DNA of 64,000 nt. Source: Nicotiana tabacum. Its lineage: Eukaryota; Streptophyta; Magnoliopsida; Solanales; Solanaceae. The stretch is from assembly GCF_000715075.1 (NCBI RefSeq), contig NC_134082.1, forward strand, positions 214,570,948 to 214,634,947. The letters run 5' to 3'. The translations under genes and the position numbers were made by a program. This document shows positions 12,801 to 23,917 of the stretch, piece by piece (within the stretch, counting starts at the first letter, position 1; the number at the start of each line of letters is the position of its first letter). The notes beneath the pieces were generated by a model, which was given only the letters and a program-made list of their open reading frames with translations, was not told the origin of the DNA and ran no database searches.

Positions 12801-15800
12801 TGTCTGAACTGGTAGAAGCGGATGACCAGTTGTTGGATTCACCACTGTTAGCCAGTCGAGTGACATTAATAATTATGATTTAATACCACTAGCATTAACA
12901 ATTTTTGCTGCCTGCTTTGAGTTCCTGATGCTTATTACCAACTTATAATTTTTTTCTATTGTCTGAATCCAGTTTACGTAGTCTGCTGAGCAAGATAACA
13001 ATTCAAGAACCTACTTTTGACAGGATAATTGTTGTCTACAGGTATGACTTTGCTTTCTTTGTGGAAATATCTTTAAATATGAAATTCTTGGTTGAAGCCC
13101 ATTTTCTTTCACAAAAAGGCTCATGTTTATCAGATGGCTAAGTTGTTGAATAATAAGTTTTTTGGTCCCTTGTTCCTTTATCGTTCACTTGTTGTACACT
13201 GTGTGTTGTTTGAATAATGGATTCAAGTGGTAATTTTGCAGACGAGCTGGTACCTCATCACAATCTGATCGAGGAATTTATGTGAAGCATTTCAGACACA
13301 TCCCAATGGCTGACCTGGAAATTGTCCTTGTATGATTTTTTTTTTTTCCAATTGTTTTCTTTCAATTGTTTTATGATGCTGTTACTATTTCTATGGATTC
13401 TGTTGACGATACTGATATATTGTCTCTTCTTGTTTTCTTTCCGTCTTCCTGAGCCGAGGGTCTATCGGAAACAGCATCTCTGCCCCATCGGGGTAGGGGT
13501 AAGGTCTACGTACACACTACCCAGACCCCACTCTGTGGGATTTTACTGGGTCGTTGTTGTTGTTGTTTTCTTTCAGCCTGTATTTTGTGTACCTTTCCTC
13601 TGGGAGGCTGAGTTTCTTATAAACTGTTACATCCTGAAATTATTATATGTACCTTTCAACTGGGGGGCTGAGCTTCTTATAAACTGTTACATCTTGATGC
13701 TATCTTTCTCTTTCTTTTTTAGCCGGAGAAAAAGAATCCCAGTTTAACTCCAATGGATTGGGTCAAATTCCTTGTGTCTGCAATAGTTGGTCTGGTTAGT
13801 TACTTTAAACCACTTAGAATTTGACTACTTGACTGTTATTGTCCTTTCAGATTATTTTTTTTAACTGAGGTACTCTTTCATTCTTTCAGGTAGCTGTTGT
13901 GGGTTCGCTTGAATTGCCTAAAGCTGATATCTGGGTCATATTTGCTGTTCTCTCCACGGTGATAGGCTATTGTGCAAAGACATACTTCACGTTGAGTGCC
14001 TGTTAATTTCAGTATTATCTGCATCAATTTTTTTAAAAGAAAGCAAAGAATTATCTGTACTAATGCTGGTATATCGTTTTATTCTTAGTTGCTGACTTTT
14101 CAGCACTTCAAATCTGTCATTGTATTAATCAAAAAGGGGAAACTCCCTTTTACAAGAGTTATACAGAGGATTAGGGAATTTACAACAGAACATGATTCTC
14201 TACAAAAGACGCCCAATCATCCACACAATTTGGGGCTACATGAGTACACCAAAAAGCAATCAAAGATAAAAGACTATTCTTAAGATTTGAAAAAGGTGAC
14301 TCAATCCCTTCAAAAGCTCTCCTATTTCGCTCCCCCCAAACTATCCACATGAGAGCTAGTGGTGCGAACTTCCACGCCTTTTGTTTTCTTCGTCTACGTA
14401 GGCCGGCCCAGCTATGTAGCATTTCCTTTACAGTGCTTGGCATCACCCATTGAACACCAAAAAGGTTCAGGATCGTCCTCCACAAAGCCGAGGACACAGG
14501 GCAATGCAATGAAAGATGATCAACTTCTTCCCCTGAGCTTTTACACATATAGCACCAACTAACAAGTGTGATTCCTCGCCTGCGTAGATTTTCCGCAGTC
14601 AAGATCACACCCCTCGCTGCTAACCATACAAAAAAACACACCTTTGTGGGCGCGTTAGGGATCCATATTGATGAGTAGGGAAAAGTGACCTCCCCTCTCA
14701 CAAGCATACTTTGGTAGAAGGACTTTACGGTGAACAAACCATCGGCACGCAACCCCCATCTCCAACAATCACTAGAATAGTGGTGCATACCTTGCCCGTA
14801 TAGTAGTGCCAACAAGTCTTGGAGTTCCTCGATCTCCCAATCTTGCATGTTCCTTCAAATCTGTCTTCACTTGTCTTTTGTTTATTTAAGGGACATAAGC
14901 ATCATGGACTTAGTTGTGTAGTCTGCCCACATTTGTAATGTTCATTCTCTTTTTGATCGCAGTTCCCTAAATTGTGCATTTTGTCATGCTGAGGCACATG
15001 TTTTATATGATGAATGTCTCAGATGATCGCTAAGAACATAGCAAATCACTAAGAGCATCCTCAAGCTGGTATTTCACCGAAGCTGATTCATTAATTTGCC
15101 TGCAGGTTTCAACAAAATATGGCTACATATCAGAACTTGATTACCCAGTCAATGTATGATAAACAGCTAGATAGTGGAAGGGGTACTCTTCTCCATTTGT
15201 GCGATGATGTGATTCAGCAAGAAGTATGTAGCTTCTGTCTTCTTTCTCCCTTGAATTGCTTTTTCATTCTATCATGAATTTCAACAACAACAACAACAAC
15301 AACAACAGCCCAGTATAATCCCACAAGTGGGGTCTGGGGAGGGTAATATGTACGCAGACCTTACCCCTACCCCGAGGGGCAGAGAGGCTGTTTCCAGGAG
15401 ACCCTCGGCTGTTTCTATCATGAATTTCCTGTAATTTTATTACCCTACCTCCTTCCCCAGGAAAATAAAGGACTATAAAACTGAAAATAAGCTTTTCTTT
15501 TTCATTTCTGATGGTGATCGGGATTTATATGATAGACTAACGATACAATTATGAAGTCAAAGAAATAGAAAAGGAAGATATTTATGATGCTGGTGTGCCA
15601 TTATAGGAAATTTAGAAATGTTTACATATACTCTCAGGGTTCCCACTTTTAATAAATATTATCAGTTGTTTGAGACTGCATTTCGTTACTGAATGTAGCT
15701 ACTGATTCTGATACAATGTTCTCGAGTAGTTGAACAAGTTACAGCTGGTGCTTATGGTGTCCATGTCAAATTTGCAGGTAAAGGAAGTTATTATTTCATT

Positions 15801-18800
15801 TTTCATTTTGATGGAACAGGGTAAAGCTACTTTGCAGGTATATGACACATGTATCTCTCACTGCATGTTTGGCATTCATATGAATCTTATCTGGTGCTTT
15901 TCTTTGATGCATGCTTCCATGGTGTCCCTCAATTACTGTGTTACTAAGATAATCTTCCATTATTCTGAGGATTGTATAGGATCTTGATCTGCGGTGCGAG
16001 GAATTGCTAAAAGAAGAGTTCGGCGTAAGCTGTAATTTTGATGTAGATGATGCTGTTCAGAAACTAGATAAATTAGGCATTGTTGTTCGGGTAAGAATGA
16101 TCTTCTGTCTTAGCCTTTTACTTTTTTGTTCTTTTCCTTGACCTAGTAAATATCTTTTCTTGCAAACTTGTCTTGCTGCCAGATATTTAGATATAGGCAT
16201 TAATATGGGGGGAAATATATATATATATATCACACAAGAAGCAGGACTAAACCACTGGAAAGGAGTTTATGGGTCTCTGGATTTAGACGATGCTAAACTC
16301 GGCCAAGCCATTTGTTTCTTATTGCTCGTTCATTTCGTTGCTGACTAGATGATCCTTGCCACACACCATCTATATACCTTCTAAAAGAAAGTTAAGCGCT
16401 TTTAAATGGTCCATGTTTTAAGCGTCATCCTTTGGAATGGCAAGATTGAGCTAGTTGGTAAGACCCCCATCAAGAAAAGAAAAAAAGGGATCTTTCCAGG
16501 AATCTTTAAGTTACTCCAGCTTTTAAACCACTGTTTTACGAGAAGTCTGAAAACTTGAGAGATATTCCTTTTGGTCATTAGAAGCATTAAACCAAGATGT
16601 CATTTTCCACAGGTAGGTAGAAGAAGAGAGACTAATTTTTTTTGAGAATGGTAACATATTATTTAATCGTAGCACAAAGGCTGTGCTAAGGCCATATATA
16701 CATATATCAAAAAGAGCAAAAACCACGGCTATCTTCTATCTCCTACTACAGTGATCCTATGATATCTATCATTGAATCTACATCCTGTACAAAATCTTCC
16801 TTACACCAAAAGTGAAACAAAAATAAGCAGGTCATCTTGATCTTCTGTAAGGAGTTGTTGTGTCCTTCAAAACATCTACTGTTTCTTTCCATCCAAATGA
16901 TCCACCATATACATCCCGGGATGGTCTTCCACCACTTTTTTTGTTTGATCAGGTCTCCAGAGAAATTCCAGCAAGCAAGTAGCTCCCCTGTACTCCTGGG
17001 CATGGCCCATGACAGTCCTTTCATACTCAAAAATAGGTGCCATAAAGCTCTAGCAAACTGACAGTGTAAAAATAAATGGCTACTACTTTCAGCCTCATTT
17101 CCACACAGATAACACCTTGAACACAATGGCATGTCTCTTCTCATTAGATTGTCTTGTGTTAGACAAGCATCCATGGCTGCTAACCATACAAAGCAGGCTA
17201 CTTTAGTTGGTATTTTGGCTTGCCATATTGTTTTCCAGCTCCATAACTGAGTTTGCTGGCCTTGATGGTTGAGCAATTTGTATGCTGAGTTCACTGCAAA
17301 AGAGCCACTACGATGCCTTGTCCATTTAACCCTATCCTCCTCCACTGTAGTCCCCTTGAACTGATCAAGTACATTCAAAAATTCAGTGAATCTAGGCAAT
17401 TTCCAGTCATTTAGTTCTCTTCTAAAGTTGAAAGTCCATCCATGTTGGTCCCAACTGTCTTCCACTGTGGCTTCATTATTCAAACTCAAAACTTTCATGT
17501 CACTGAAAAGGTCATTCAAAGGTCCATGCCCTCGCCAATTATCATTCCAAAAGGATGTTTTCCTCCCATTCCCTACTACAATAGAAACATTCTCAGCAAA
17601 AAGAGGCCAATATGCCCTGATGGACCTCCAGACACTAACCCCATATGTTGTTGTCACTGCTCTAGGTATCCATTGTCCCTCTAGTCCATATTTTTCAGTG
17701 ATGACCTGTCGCCATAAAGTTTGATCTTCTCTGCGAAACCTCCAAAGCCATTTCATGAGTAGGCTTTTATTATGTAGTCTCAAGTTTCTTATGCCTAAGC
17801 CCCCAGATTTCTTGCTTTGTGTCAAAACCTTCCAGTTAACCAAGTGATAACCTCCCTTCTCTTTATTTCCTTGCCAGATGAAATTCCTTCTCATAACATT
17901 AATCCTTTTCTCTATTTTTGTAGGAATAGGAAAAAGAGACATCATGTATGTGGGAAGTGCATCTAAGACACTGTTAACCAATGTTACTCTGCCCCCAGGG
18001 ATATGTACTGGCTTTTCCACTTAGCCAATCTTTTCTCACATCTTTCTAACACCCCACTCCAAATGTCTGACGACTTGTTTTTAGAACCCAATGGCATACC
18101 TAAGTAGGTTGTAGGAAGAGTTCCAACTGTGTATCCAAGAACGCCTGTCAGCCTTTGTGTATCAGTTACCTCATTTACTGGAAAAATAAGGCTTTTCCTC
18201 CAATTGACATGTAGACCAGAGACTGCCTCAAAAATTGTTAGAATCATCCTGAGATGTCTTAGCTCTTCTTCTTTTGCATCATAAAATACCAAAGTATCAC
18301 CTGCATATAGTAGATGAGTTACCTCCATTCCACCTACACTACTTGCCACCTTAAAACCAATCATCCACCTATTGTTATTTGCTACCTTTATCATATTATT
18401 TAGACCTTCCATTGCTATTAGGAACAAAAAGGGGGAAGAGGGTCACCCTGTCTCAAACCTCTATGTGAAGGGAAGAAACCTTTTGGGGAACCATTGATGA
18501 GAACAGAGAACCTGACTGAGCTTATGCAGAAGAGCATCCATTTAATCCACTTTCTTCCAAAACCCATAGATTTCAGCATTTTAAGAAGAAAACCCCAACT
18601 CACATGATCATATGCTTTCTCAATATCAAGTTTGCAAAGAATTCCAGGTGTCTTCATGTTTAGCCTTGAATCAACACATTCACTAGACACTAGTGTTGCA
18701 TCCATTATCTGTCTTCCCTTTATGAAAGCCATCTGATGCCTATCTACTAGCTTGGAGATCACTGTTTTCAATCTCTCGGTCAAAACCTTAGAAATAATTT

Positions 18801-21800
18801 TGTACACAGACCCAATTAAGCTAATAGGCCTAAAATCTCTTAACTCTCGAGCTCCAGTCTTCTTTGGTATAAGGGCTATATATGATGCATTAAAGCTCTT
18901 CTCAAAAAACTCCTGTGCATGAAAATTTCTCAAGGTTTGCATAACATCTTCCTTTACAATATCCCAGCAAGAATGAAAAAATCCTATAGTGTATCCGTCT
19001 GGCCCAGGTACTTTGTCTGAAGCACATAATTTTACCCCTGCGCAAACTTCATCCTCTTCAAATGATCTTTGTAACCACTGCTTCTCACTCTCACTTATAC
19101 AAGGACAATCAGCCAAAACAAACTCTGGTCTTCATTCCTCTGTTTCAGTGTAAAGTTTTTGGTAGAAGGATAGAATTTCCCCTTTTATAGTCGCTGGATT
19201 CTCCACCGTCACACCATTAACTTCTAGCTTATCAATTGTGTTATTTCTCATGTGTGCATTTGCCATTCTATGAAAAAATTTTTGTGTTCCTATCCCCTTG
19301 CTTGAGCCAAAGAACTCTAGATCTCTGTCTCCAAGCTATCTCCTCATTTTTTGTTGTATCTTCCAGCTCCATGAACATGCTGGCCTTCTGCAAAAGCTCA
19401 TCTTCAGATAGATTTCTAGTTTCCTGGACAACATCCATTTCTGCCATGGAACTTAGAAGTTGAGTTTTCCTTACTTCAAAGTTGCCATGATTTGTACCAT
19501 TCCACTCTTTTAGTTTTCCTTTCAGCATCCTCAATTTGCAGGCCAGAATATAATCAGGTCTACCCTGTACCTCAAAAGAAAGCCACCACGTTTTTACCAT
19601 GTCACTAAAACTTGCCACCCCGAACCACCAATTCTCGAACTTGAAATAAGACTTATGATTCTCCCAATCTCCACATTCTAACAGTAAGGGAGCATGGTCA
19701 GAAGAGACTCTAGGTAACAGTGTTTGGGAAATATTCCTGAATTCATCATTCCATTCCGTAGAGAATAGAAACCTGTCTATCCTTGAAAAAGCTTGCTGAT
19801 TGTCACCTTTTTCCCAAGTAAAACTTCCTCCGATAAGAGGAGGATCCACCACTTCCATGTCATTAATGAAATCAGAGAACTCTATCATGGATCTTGTCAT
19901 TCTCCTACAATTTCTCCTCTCATTTACAAATCTAGTTGTGTTAAAATCCCCGCATATTACCCAGGGACCATCAAAAAGTCCCCTAGTATCTGCAATTTCC
20001 ATCCACATAAGTTGTCTTTCCACCCTGTTTGCAAGGTGCATATACCCCTGTGAGGTGCCAGGAGAACTCCTCTGTCATCGAGCTGAATCTACAAGTAATT
20101 GTGGATATTCCAGTGGTGATCACCTCTCCTCTCCATGCCCTATTATCCCATAAAATAAGAATTCCCCCACTTCTCCCATTTGATTGCAAGCAACCAAACT
20201 CTACCCTTCTATTGGTCCATATTTGCTTGACTAATGGTTCAATATTTCCCTCTAACTTAGTTTCTTGAAAGCAATAAATGTCTGCTTTCCACCTTTGTAT
20301 CAAACTGTTCACTAACCTTCTCTTTTCCCTTCTATTCAATCCCCAAACATTCCACGAGATAATTTTTATCTTCATGGTTCACTTCTGGAAATTGACCTCC
20401 CCTTGCTCTTTTCCCCTCATCTTTGTACGTCACATTGAAAACCAGTTTTTCCACTTCCTTTCCCCCCTTTTGTTTTGGAGTACCACAGTTGGCAGTAGGA
20501 GTTTCTGTCATCTCCTCCTTCCTTTTTGGCATCTAGTTTCATAAAAAGAGATAGAGCCTCCCCTTCACAGCCTTTGAACACTGCCTCATATTCCTTGCTC
20601 AGTCTCAATATATTCCTATGTACCCATAGAGTTGCTTCCATTTCAGCTTCTTGGAATTGAACTTGAATTGGGTCAACATCTTCTATCTCCCATGCATCTG
20701 CACCTCTATTTTCAATTTAACTGTTGTTGATTTAGATTTTCGAGTATCTGAACCTCCCCCTCAATTTCCCCCTCTTGCATGTCATGATCTGTGTGACTTC
20801 CATCATCTTCCAATTGAGATAATAACGGTTGAGCAGCCGCTGATTTTTCAATTTGCTCTATCAGATACACCTCCCTATGTTTACACGCTTCTATCTCTAG
20901 GAATAGAAGGTCGGGCCGCTCCATTTGTTGGGGTAAATTAGAATCCCTATTCAGTTCTTCACTTATAACATCGGGCCCAAAATTTTGAGATACATAAGTT
21001 TTAGGTCTTGCTAGATTGGCCCCACAACTATCCATAATAGAACTTGGGCTTTTTTCATCAGCCAATTTTCTGGAAGAGAGACTAATATTTAGCCTTCTTT
21101 TACAATTACCGGGTTGAACCAATTCACTTAGTTTCTAGCACATGAGCATTCTCTACTGATATCTGGGAAGCCCTCTCTTTTCCAACATGAAAGTGATATT
21201 GTACAGCATCAACATTGATCGAACTGGAGAATGCCTGCATGACGCATCGAAGAAAATGTGAAAGACCAACTACGTTGAACATGATGTAAAATAACCTTTT
21301 ACACATATTAAGATTTTTGGAAGAAGAAGTTTTATAGGTCTATTGGGGCTTTAAGCACAAAGCGCAAACAAACATGGCTTTAGCGAAGAAAGGGTTAAAG
21401 CCATAAGCAAACTATGTTTTTTGAATGTTATATCATTGGTTATTTTCTTGGCTATCTTTGATAGCATGACTAAAATGGTTAGTTGTTGGTATAATAGTGT
21501 CTTTTTTGGTACATTCCGTAAGATTCCCATTTGTACATAATAGATATCTAATTTTGTGTTCCTAATCACCCAAGAAAAGCCATCATTCATAATGTTTTGT
21601 TAACAATTAGTAAAATGTGCAATAAAATGTTTTTCAAGGAATAACTCTTCACAACTATCTCAACTCTTAACTTGATATCATTGCTCTTACTGACATTTAG
21701 ATATTATTTTAAATTTTAATGCAAAAAAAATTCATAAAAGTACTATCCGGTTTGCTAACATTACAATCACCAACCGAACACTAGAACATTTGTCTGAAAT

Positions 21801-22316
21801 GACTTATTTTTAGGAAAATGTCTTCTGTACTAAATGCTACTTCTCATTTTCTTAAGGAATCCATTATAAAAAGCATAGACAAGCAAGGTGACTTAAGTTT
21901 AACCAAATTCATTGATAAGATTAGAAGACGCAGGTCTAATCTTTTTATGGAAATATAAATAAGTAATCCTTTTCTCAACGTGGAGAATAATCAAGTTATT
22001 GTACTATCAGGGAAGATGCACAGCCAATATTCGTACCTTAGTAAGTAGTATGCTAAGTCCCTTTCTTGTTGGCTATTGAAGCCTATTTCTACCTTATCTG
22101 CACCCTTTCTTGTTGGCTATTGAAGTCTATTTCTACCTTGTCTGCTACCTGAATTGATTATTTCTATGTTTTTCTTGCCTCTAATATATTCTGTTCCCAA
22201 TTAAGGATACGATTGGAAGGTACTATTGTGTTGGTCTCAAGCGTGCAAATGAGATAATTGGGACCACTACGGAAGAGCTTGTCCTCAAAGCAAAGCAGGG
22301 TGCCACTTCTCCTTGA
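3824..22316 (+). CDS. DUF3754 family protein, 15 exons, 485 aa
   Basis: Exons read from GT-AG junctions: 3824-3917, 5389-5483, 5608-5721, 7669-7773, 7887-7958, 8828-8940, 9153-9287, 12973-13041, 13242-13329, 13723-13794, 13890-13990, 15106-15223, 15778-15837, 15980-16090, 22206-22316. They join without a phase break into 1,458 bases including TGA. The protein starts [20 protein letters not shown] and resembles the conserved plant DUF3754 protein typified by Arabidopsis At3g19340, which is of similar length (recalled, not searched). Visible parts are a soluble N-terminal half, a basic Lys/Arg/Ser-rich stretch with acidic residues in exon 7 (about residues 205-235), two hydrophobic segments at about 308-326 and 333-350 that look like a membrane hairpin (exons 10-11), and a soluble C-terminus. 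Biochemical function is unknown; 'aminopeptidase' labels seen on relatives are not supported by any motif here. Introns 7, 11 and 14 carry LINEs, yet all splice sites look intact. Confidence 0.9.
5801..5891 (+). repeat. Local direct duplication in intron 3
   Basis: A segment of about 38 bp containing TTGCCTACTCAGTATACTT occurs twice, at about 5801-5840 and 5853-5890, separated by a short A-rich spacer. The copies differ by a base or two. It is a small tandem duplication inside an intron with no visible function. Confidence 0.85.
6557..6789. mobile_element. Stowaway-like MITE in intron 3
   Basis: The left end reads CTCCTTCCATCCCATTTTAT and the right end reads, inverted, as a similar sequence (ATAAATCGGGACATAGGGA). 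Together they form imperfect terminal inverted repeats of the 'CTCCCTCCGTCCC' type common in plant Stowaway elements. The interior is AT-rich and non-coding, with length about 230 bp. TA target duplications are plausible but not certain. It is non-autonomous and would depend on a mariner-type transposase. Confidence 0.7.
6828..7192. mobile_element. TIR element (hAT-like MITE) in intron 3
   Basis: The 13-bp ends TGTTGTCAAAGGC (6828-6840) and GCCTTTGACAACA (7180-7192) are perfect inverted repeats. Further inward, GCGC/GCTTT-rich blocks (AAGCGC, GCGCTTTT) also mirror each other. The interior has no transposase. No clear 8-bp target duplication is seen, so the superfamily is uncertain. A related remnant with a GGCTTTAAGCACAAAGCGC block lies at about 21340-21430 in the last intron of the same gene. 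Confidence 0.6.
10251..10430 (+). repeat. First copy of a duplicated LINE-chimeric segment
   Basis: This 180-bp block begins TTCCTGGATCC and ends GACAGTCACT. It recurs with about 15 extra bases at 11652-11846. Its right third is LINE coding sequence (HLVNWQTV frame) continuous with the LINE that follows; its left part is not obviously LINE. Confidence 0.9.
10355..11586 (+). mobile_element. 5'-truncated LINE in intron 7 of the DUF3754 gene
   Basis: This is the 3' part of a plant L1-type LINE in the same orientation as the host gene. Broken frames at 10441-10793 match the segment between RT and tail ([16 protein letters not shown] in the wrong frames). An open frame at 10935-11507 encodes the C-terminal zf-RVT zinc-finger region with a CYMC...H...C pattern (residues about 67-84 of that frame). 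The 3' end has ATTAATACAATT then AAAAAAA at 11580-11586. The upstream part (endonuclease and RT) is missing. The same LINE family occurs antisense at 14119-14852. It is not functional. Confidence 0.85.
11640..11858 (+). mobile_element. Second copy of the chimeric segment, flanked by a 10-bp direct repeat
   Basis: The copy at about 11650-11848 ends exactly where the first copy's shared sequence ends (GACAGTCACT). It is bounded on both sides by CATCTGCGCA (11640-11649 and 11849-11858). That flanking repeat looks like a target-site duplication, so this piece seems to have been inserted as a unit and was not left by a simple tandem duplication. Confidence 0.6.
13442..13562 (+). mobile_element. 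Short TTG-ended retroelement (SINE-like) in intron 9
   Basis: The unit of about 121 bp contains GAGCCGAGGGTCTATCGGAA, the GGGGTAGGGGTAAGGTCT block, and ends in GTTGTTGTTG. This is the well-known 3' tail of tobacco-type TS SINEs and related elements. It is flanked by TTGTTTTCTTTC on both sides (13430-13441 and 13563-13574), a 12-bp target-site duplication. It has no tRNA-like A/B box region, so it is only the tail part. Confidence 0.75.
13589..13700 (+). repeat. Tandem duplication of about 60 bp in intron 9
   Basis: Two copies of a segment running from TGTACCTTTC to AAACTGTTACATC lie head to tail (about 13589-13648 and 13649-13700), with scattered differences. They sit just upstream of the exon 10 acceptor at 13722 and leave it intact. 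Confidence 0.85.
14119..14852 (-). mobile_element. 5'-truncated LINE, antisense in intron 11
   Basis: The open frame 14180-14848 (minus, 222 codons) encodes the LINE C-terminal region with a CYMC-x7-H-x4-C zf-RVT motif and is very similar to the protein at 10935-11507. The insertion is bounded by CTTCAAATCTGTC at 14106-14118 and 14853-14865, a 13-bp target-site duplication. This shows a truncated insertion of 734 bp. The 3' end stops at ATTAATACAAT without a clear poly(A). The frame is open, but endonuclease and RT are absent, so it cannot move by itself. Confidence 0.9.
15283..15413 (-). mobile_element. Short TTG-ended retroelement (SINE-like), antisense in intron 12
   Basis: On the minus strand it starts near AGCCGAGGGTCTCC and ends in TTG repeats (CAA repeats at 15282-15308 on the plus strand). 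The flanks TCTATCATGAATTTC at 15268-15282 and 15414-15428 are a perfect 15-bp target-site duplication. The body matches 13442-13562 and the LINE tail at 25662-25785. Its 5' end falls close to the same point as in the 13442 copy. Confidence 0.85.
16746..20375 (-). pseudogene. LINE ORF2 remnant: AP endonuclease, reverse transcriptase, zf-RVT
   Basis: The coding region is spread over minus-strand frames 19983-20375 and 19268-20041 (endonuclease: ISWNVWGLN start, FQETK, GDFNTTR and SSDHAPLLL motifs), 18418-19116 and 17984-18427 ([34 protein letters not shown]), and 16746-18020 (tail with [20 protein letters not shown] and a CYLC...H...C zinc finger). Frameshifts lie near 20010, 18425 and 18000, and the reading is also broken between 19268 and 19116. 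The RT active-site box, normally YADD in this family, reads YAGD. The enzyme is therefore dead on two grounds, broken frame and altered catalytic residue. Confidence 0.9.
20417..21072 (-). pseudogene. LINE ORF1 C-terminal remnant
   Basis: Broken minus-strand frames upstream of the endonuclease (20712-21072, then 20417-20641) resemble the poorly conserved linker and ORF1 end of plant L1-type LINEs, including a region with a [15 protein letters not shown] stretch. The 5' truncation of the LINE at 21072 cuts ORF1. The open frame extends past 21072 into host intron by chance. Confidence 0.6.
22059..22146 (+). repeat. 44-bp tandem duplication near the last exon
   Basis: Two head-to-tail copies of a 44-bp segment starting CCCTTTCTTGTTGGCTATTG (22059 and 22103) differ by a few bases. 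They lie about 60 bp upstream of the final DUF3754 exon's acceptor, in the intron. Confidence 0.9.
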
Positions 22317-23917
22317 CGTTATGTGTCAGATGATTAGCTTCTTTCTTATCTTTGTTTCTCTTCTTTTATGCTTGTAAGAAAATTTTGGAAACGACACAAG
22401 GGGTGTTGGCATGCATGTTTTATTCATTACAATTCTTGGATGTTGCTACAGTTTCTTGGGTTTTCTATATCATATTCTTTGTCGAGAGAGTGAAGTAATG
22501 TGGAAGCTCGTGGTATAGAATTCAAGGTGCAATGTCCTGGCTTCAGGCCTAGAAGTCCTTGTGGTGCTTTTGTAAATGGGAGATGTTGGATTAGGGGGCA
22601 TCAGTTAGCAAGCCAGGTGACTTGGAAAGTGTTCTCGTGGGCGGTTTTGGGGCATGTCCATTCAAGGTGATCCTAAAACTTGACTGCTACCCAACTTGTA
22701 GGACGTCTCCCCAGGTTTACCTAGTGTCTCAGGGGTAGATGTGCGCCCAACCCTCGTGACTCGCGAGGTAGAAAGCTTGGTTACTAACAAAATGAACAAA
22801 ATTCCAAGCACCCACTGTACTGAGGCGTGGCCTCAGAAGAAATGTGCATCCAGAAGAAAACTTGATTTACTAACAAAATAAATACATAGATGACAAATCA
22901 ACACTTAATAAATTGAAGGTATCTCAATTAAGCAATGTCAAAAGTTAAGGCACTGCAATATCCAAGATGCAAGCGATAACTTAAGTGTGGCGAAGATTGG
23001 AGAGGAATACGACGTGACTCGTGAGTGATTGGTGAAGAAAAGAAGAGCCCAAGCAGAGACCAGAGGATAGACACAAGAACTGTTCATTTATCACGAAAAG
23101 TCTTGCCCAGGGAGAATAGCTTGAACTTATGCTAGGAATTGAGTATTATGAAGTTATTTTTCACATTTTTACCACTGATAGTGATATGAGAATTTCACCG
23201 TGCTTACATGGAAAAACTTTTCTTTTATTATTATTTCTTTATCTAACGTGTGTACAAAAATACATATGTTAACTATAACCACGGTTATATGATAAAGTTT
23301 ATATGAACATTGTGCAAGTGCGATATTAGCTAAACATTTGAAGAAACTAGTGATGCAGACGTGCCTTCTCTACTCTTCGGCTATAGAATTGTTGGAAACT
23401 GCAACTACTATGAGAAAAAACTCTTCCTCTTTTTTCCCTTTTTCCTACCCTACCATATCAACTACCCAACTTGGATAGTCTCACTTCTTCTGCCTCCCCT
23501 TCTCCTCGCAGTGGGTCTAGATTCATATACTACTTGCTCATAACTGGCATTCAAGTTATCACCTTAATATGAAATACTATGAATTTAGCTCAAAGGGCAG
23601 GGCTTGCTCTAAAGGGGGGGGGGGTCTGAGAGGGAATATGGAGTATTAAACGAACAAGAAAAAATATTAAAAAAAATCACTCCAGACAATCTTCATCTAT
23701 TATCAACAAATAATTGTTTAGCACAAGGTTTAGAGTACATTTATGAGAGGAAAGAATAAAAGAAGAAAAAAACACAGCTGTTATTTTTTCTTTTTTACAG
23801 TTAACAAACAGCTGGATGCATCTCTCTTTCCAATCTGGTGTTTCTGTAAATAATATGACAAATCACACAAACAAAAGAATTAATACAACAAAGAAGCTTA
23901 ATTCCCACACTTGCATC
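22317..23917. other. Gap between convergent genes
   Basis: The gap holds the presumed 3' UTRs of the DUF3754 gene (plus) and the kinase gene (minus). No further gene or clear transposon is seen. An 11-G run lies at about 23617-23627. A block with GC-richer content at about 22500-22860 looks unlike its surroundings and may be an unidentified repeat. Confidence 0.5.

Larger units (their letters stand above)
16637..21072 (-). mobile_element. Nearly complete L1-type LINE, antisense in the last intron of the DUF3754 gene
   Basis: This 4.4-kb insertion is oriented opposite to the host gene. Its 3' end carries an A-tract (TTTTTTTT on the plus strand at 16636-16643). GAAGAGAGACTAAT occurs at 16623-16636 and 21073-21086, a 13-14 bp target-site duplication that fixes both ends. 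In minus-strand order it holds the end of ORF1, an endonuclease, a reverse transcriptase and a zf-RVT tail, all with frame breaks. The 5' end is truncated within ORF1. It enlarges intron 14 to 6.1 kb. Confidence 0.92.

Noticed and set aside
16837..17724. Plus-strand open frames over the LINE as host exons
   Set aside because: They are antisense shadows of LINE ORF2. No splice sites link them to the DUF3754 exons, and the target duplications show the whole block is inserted.
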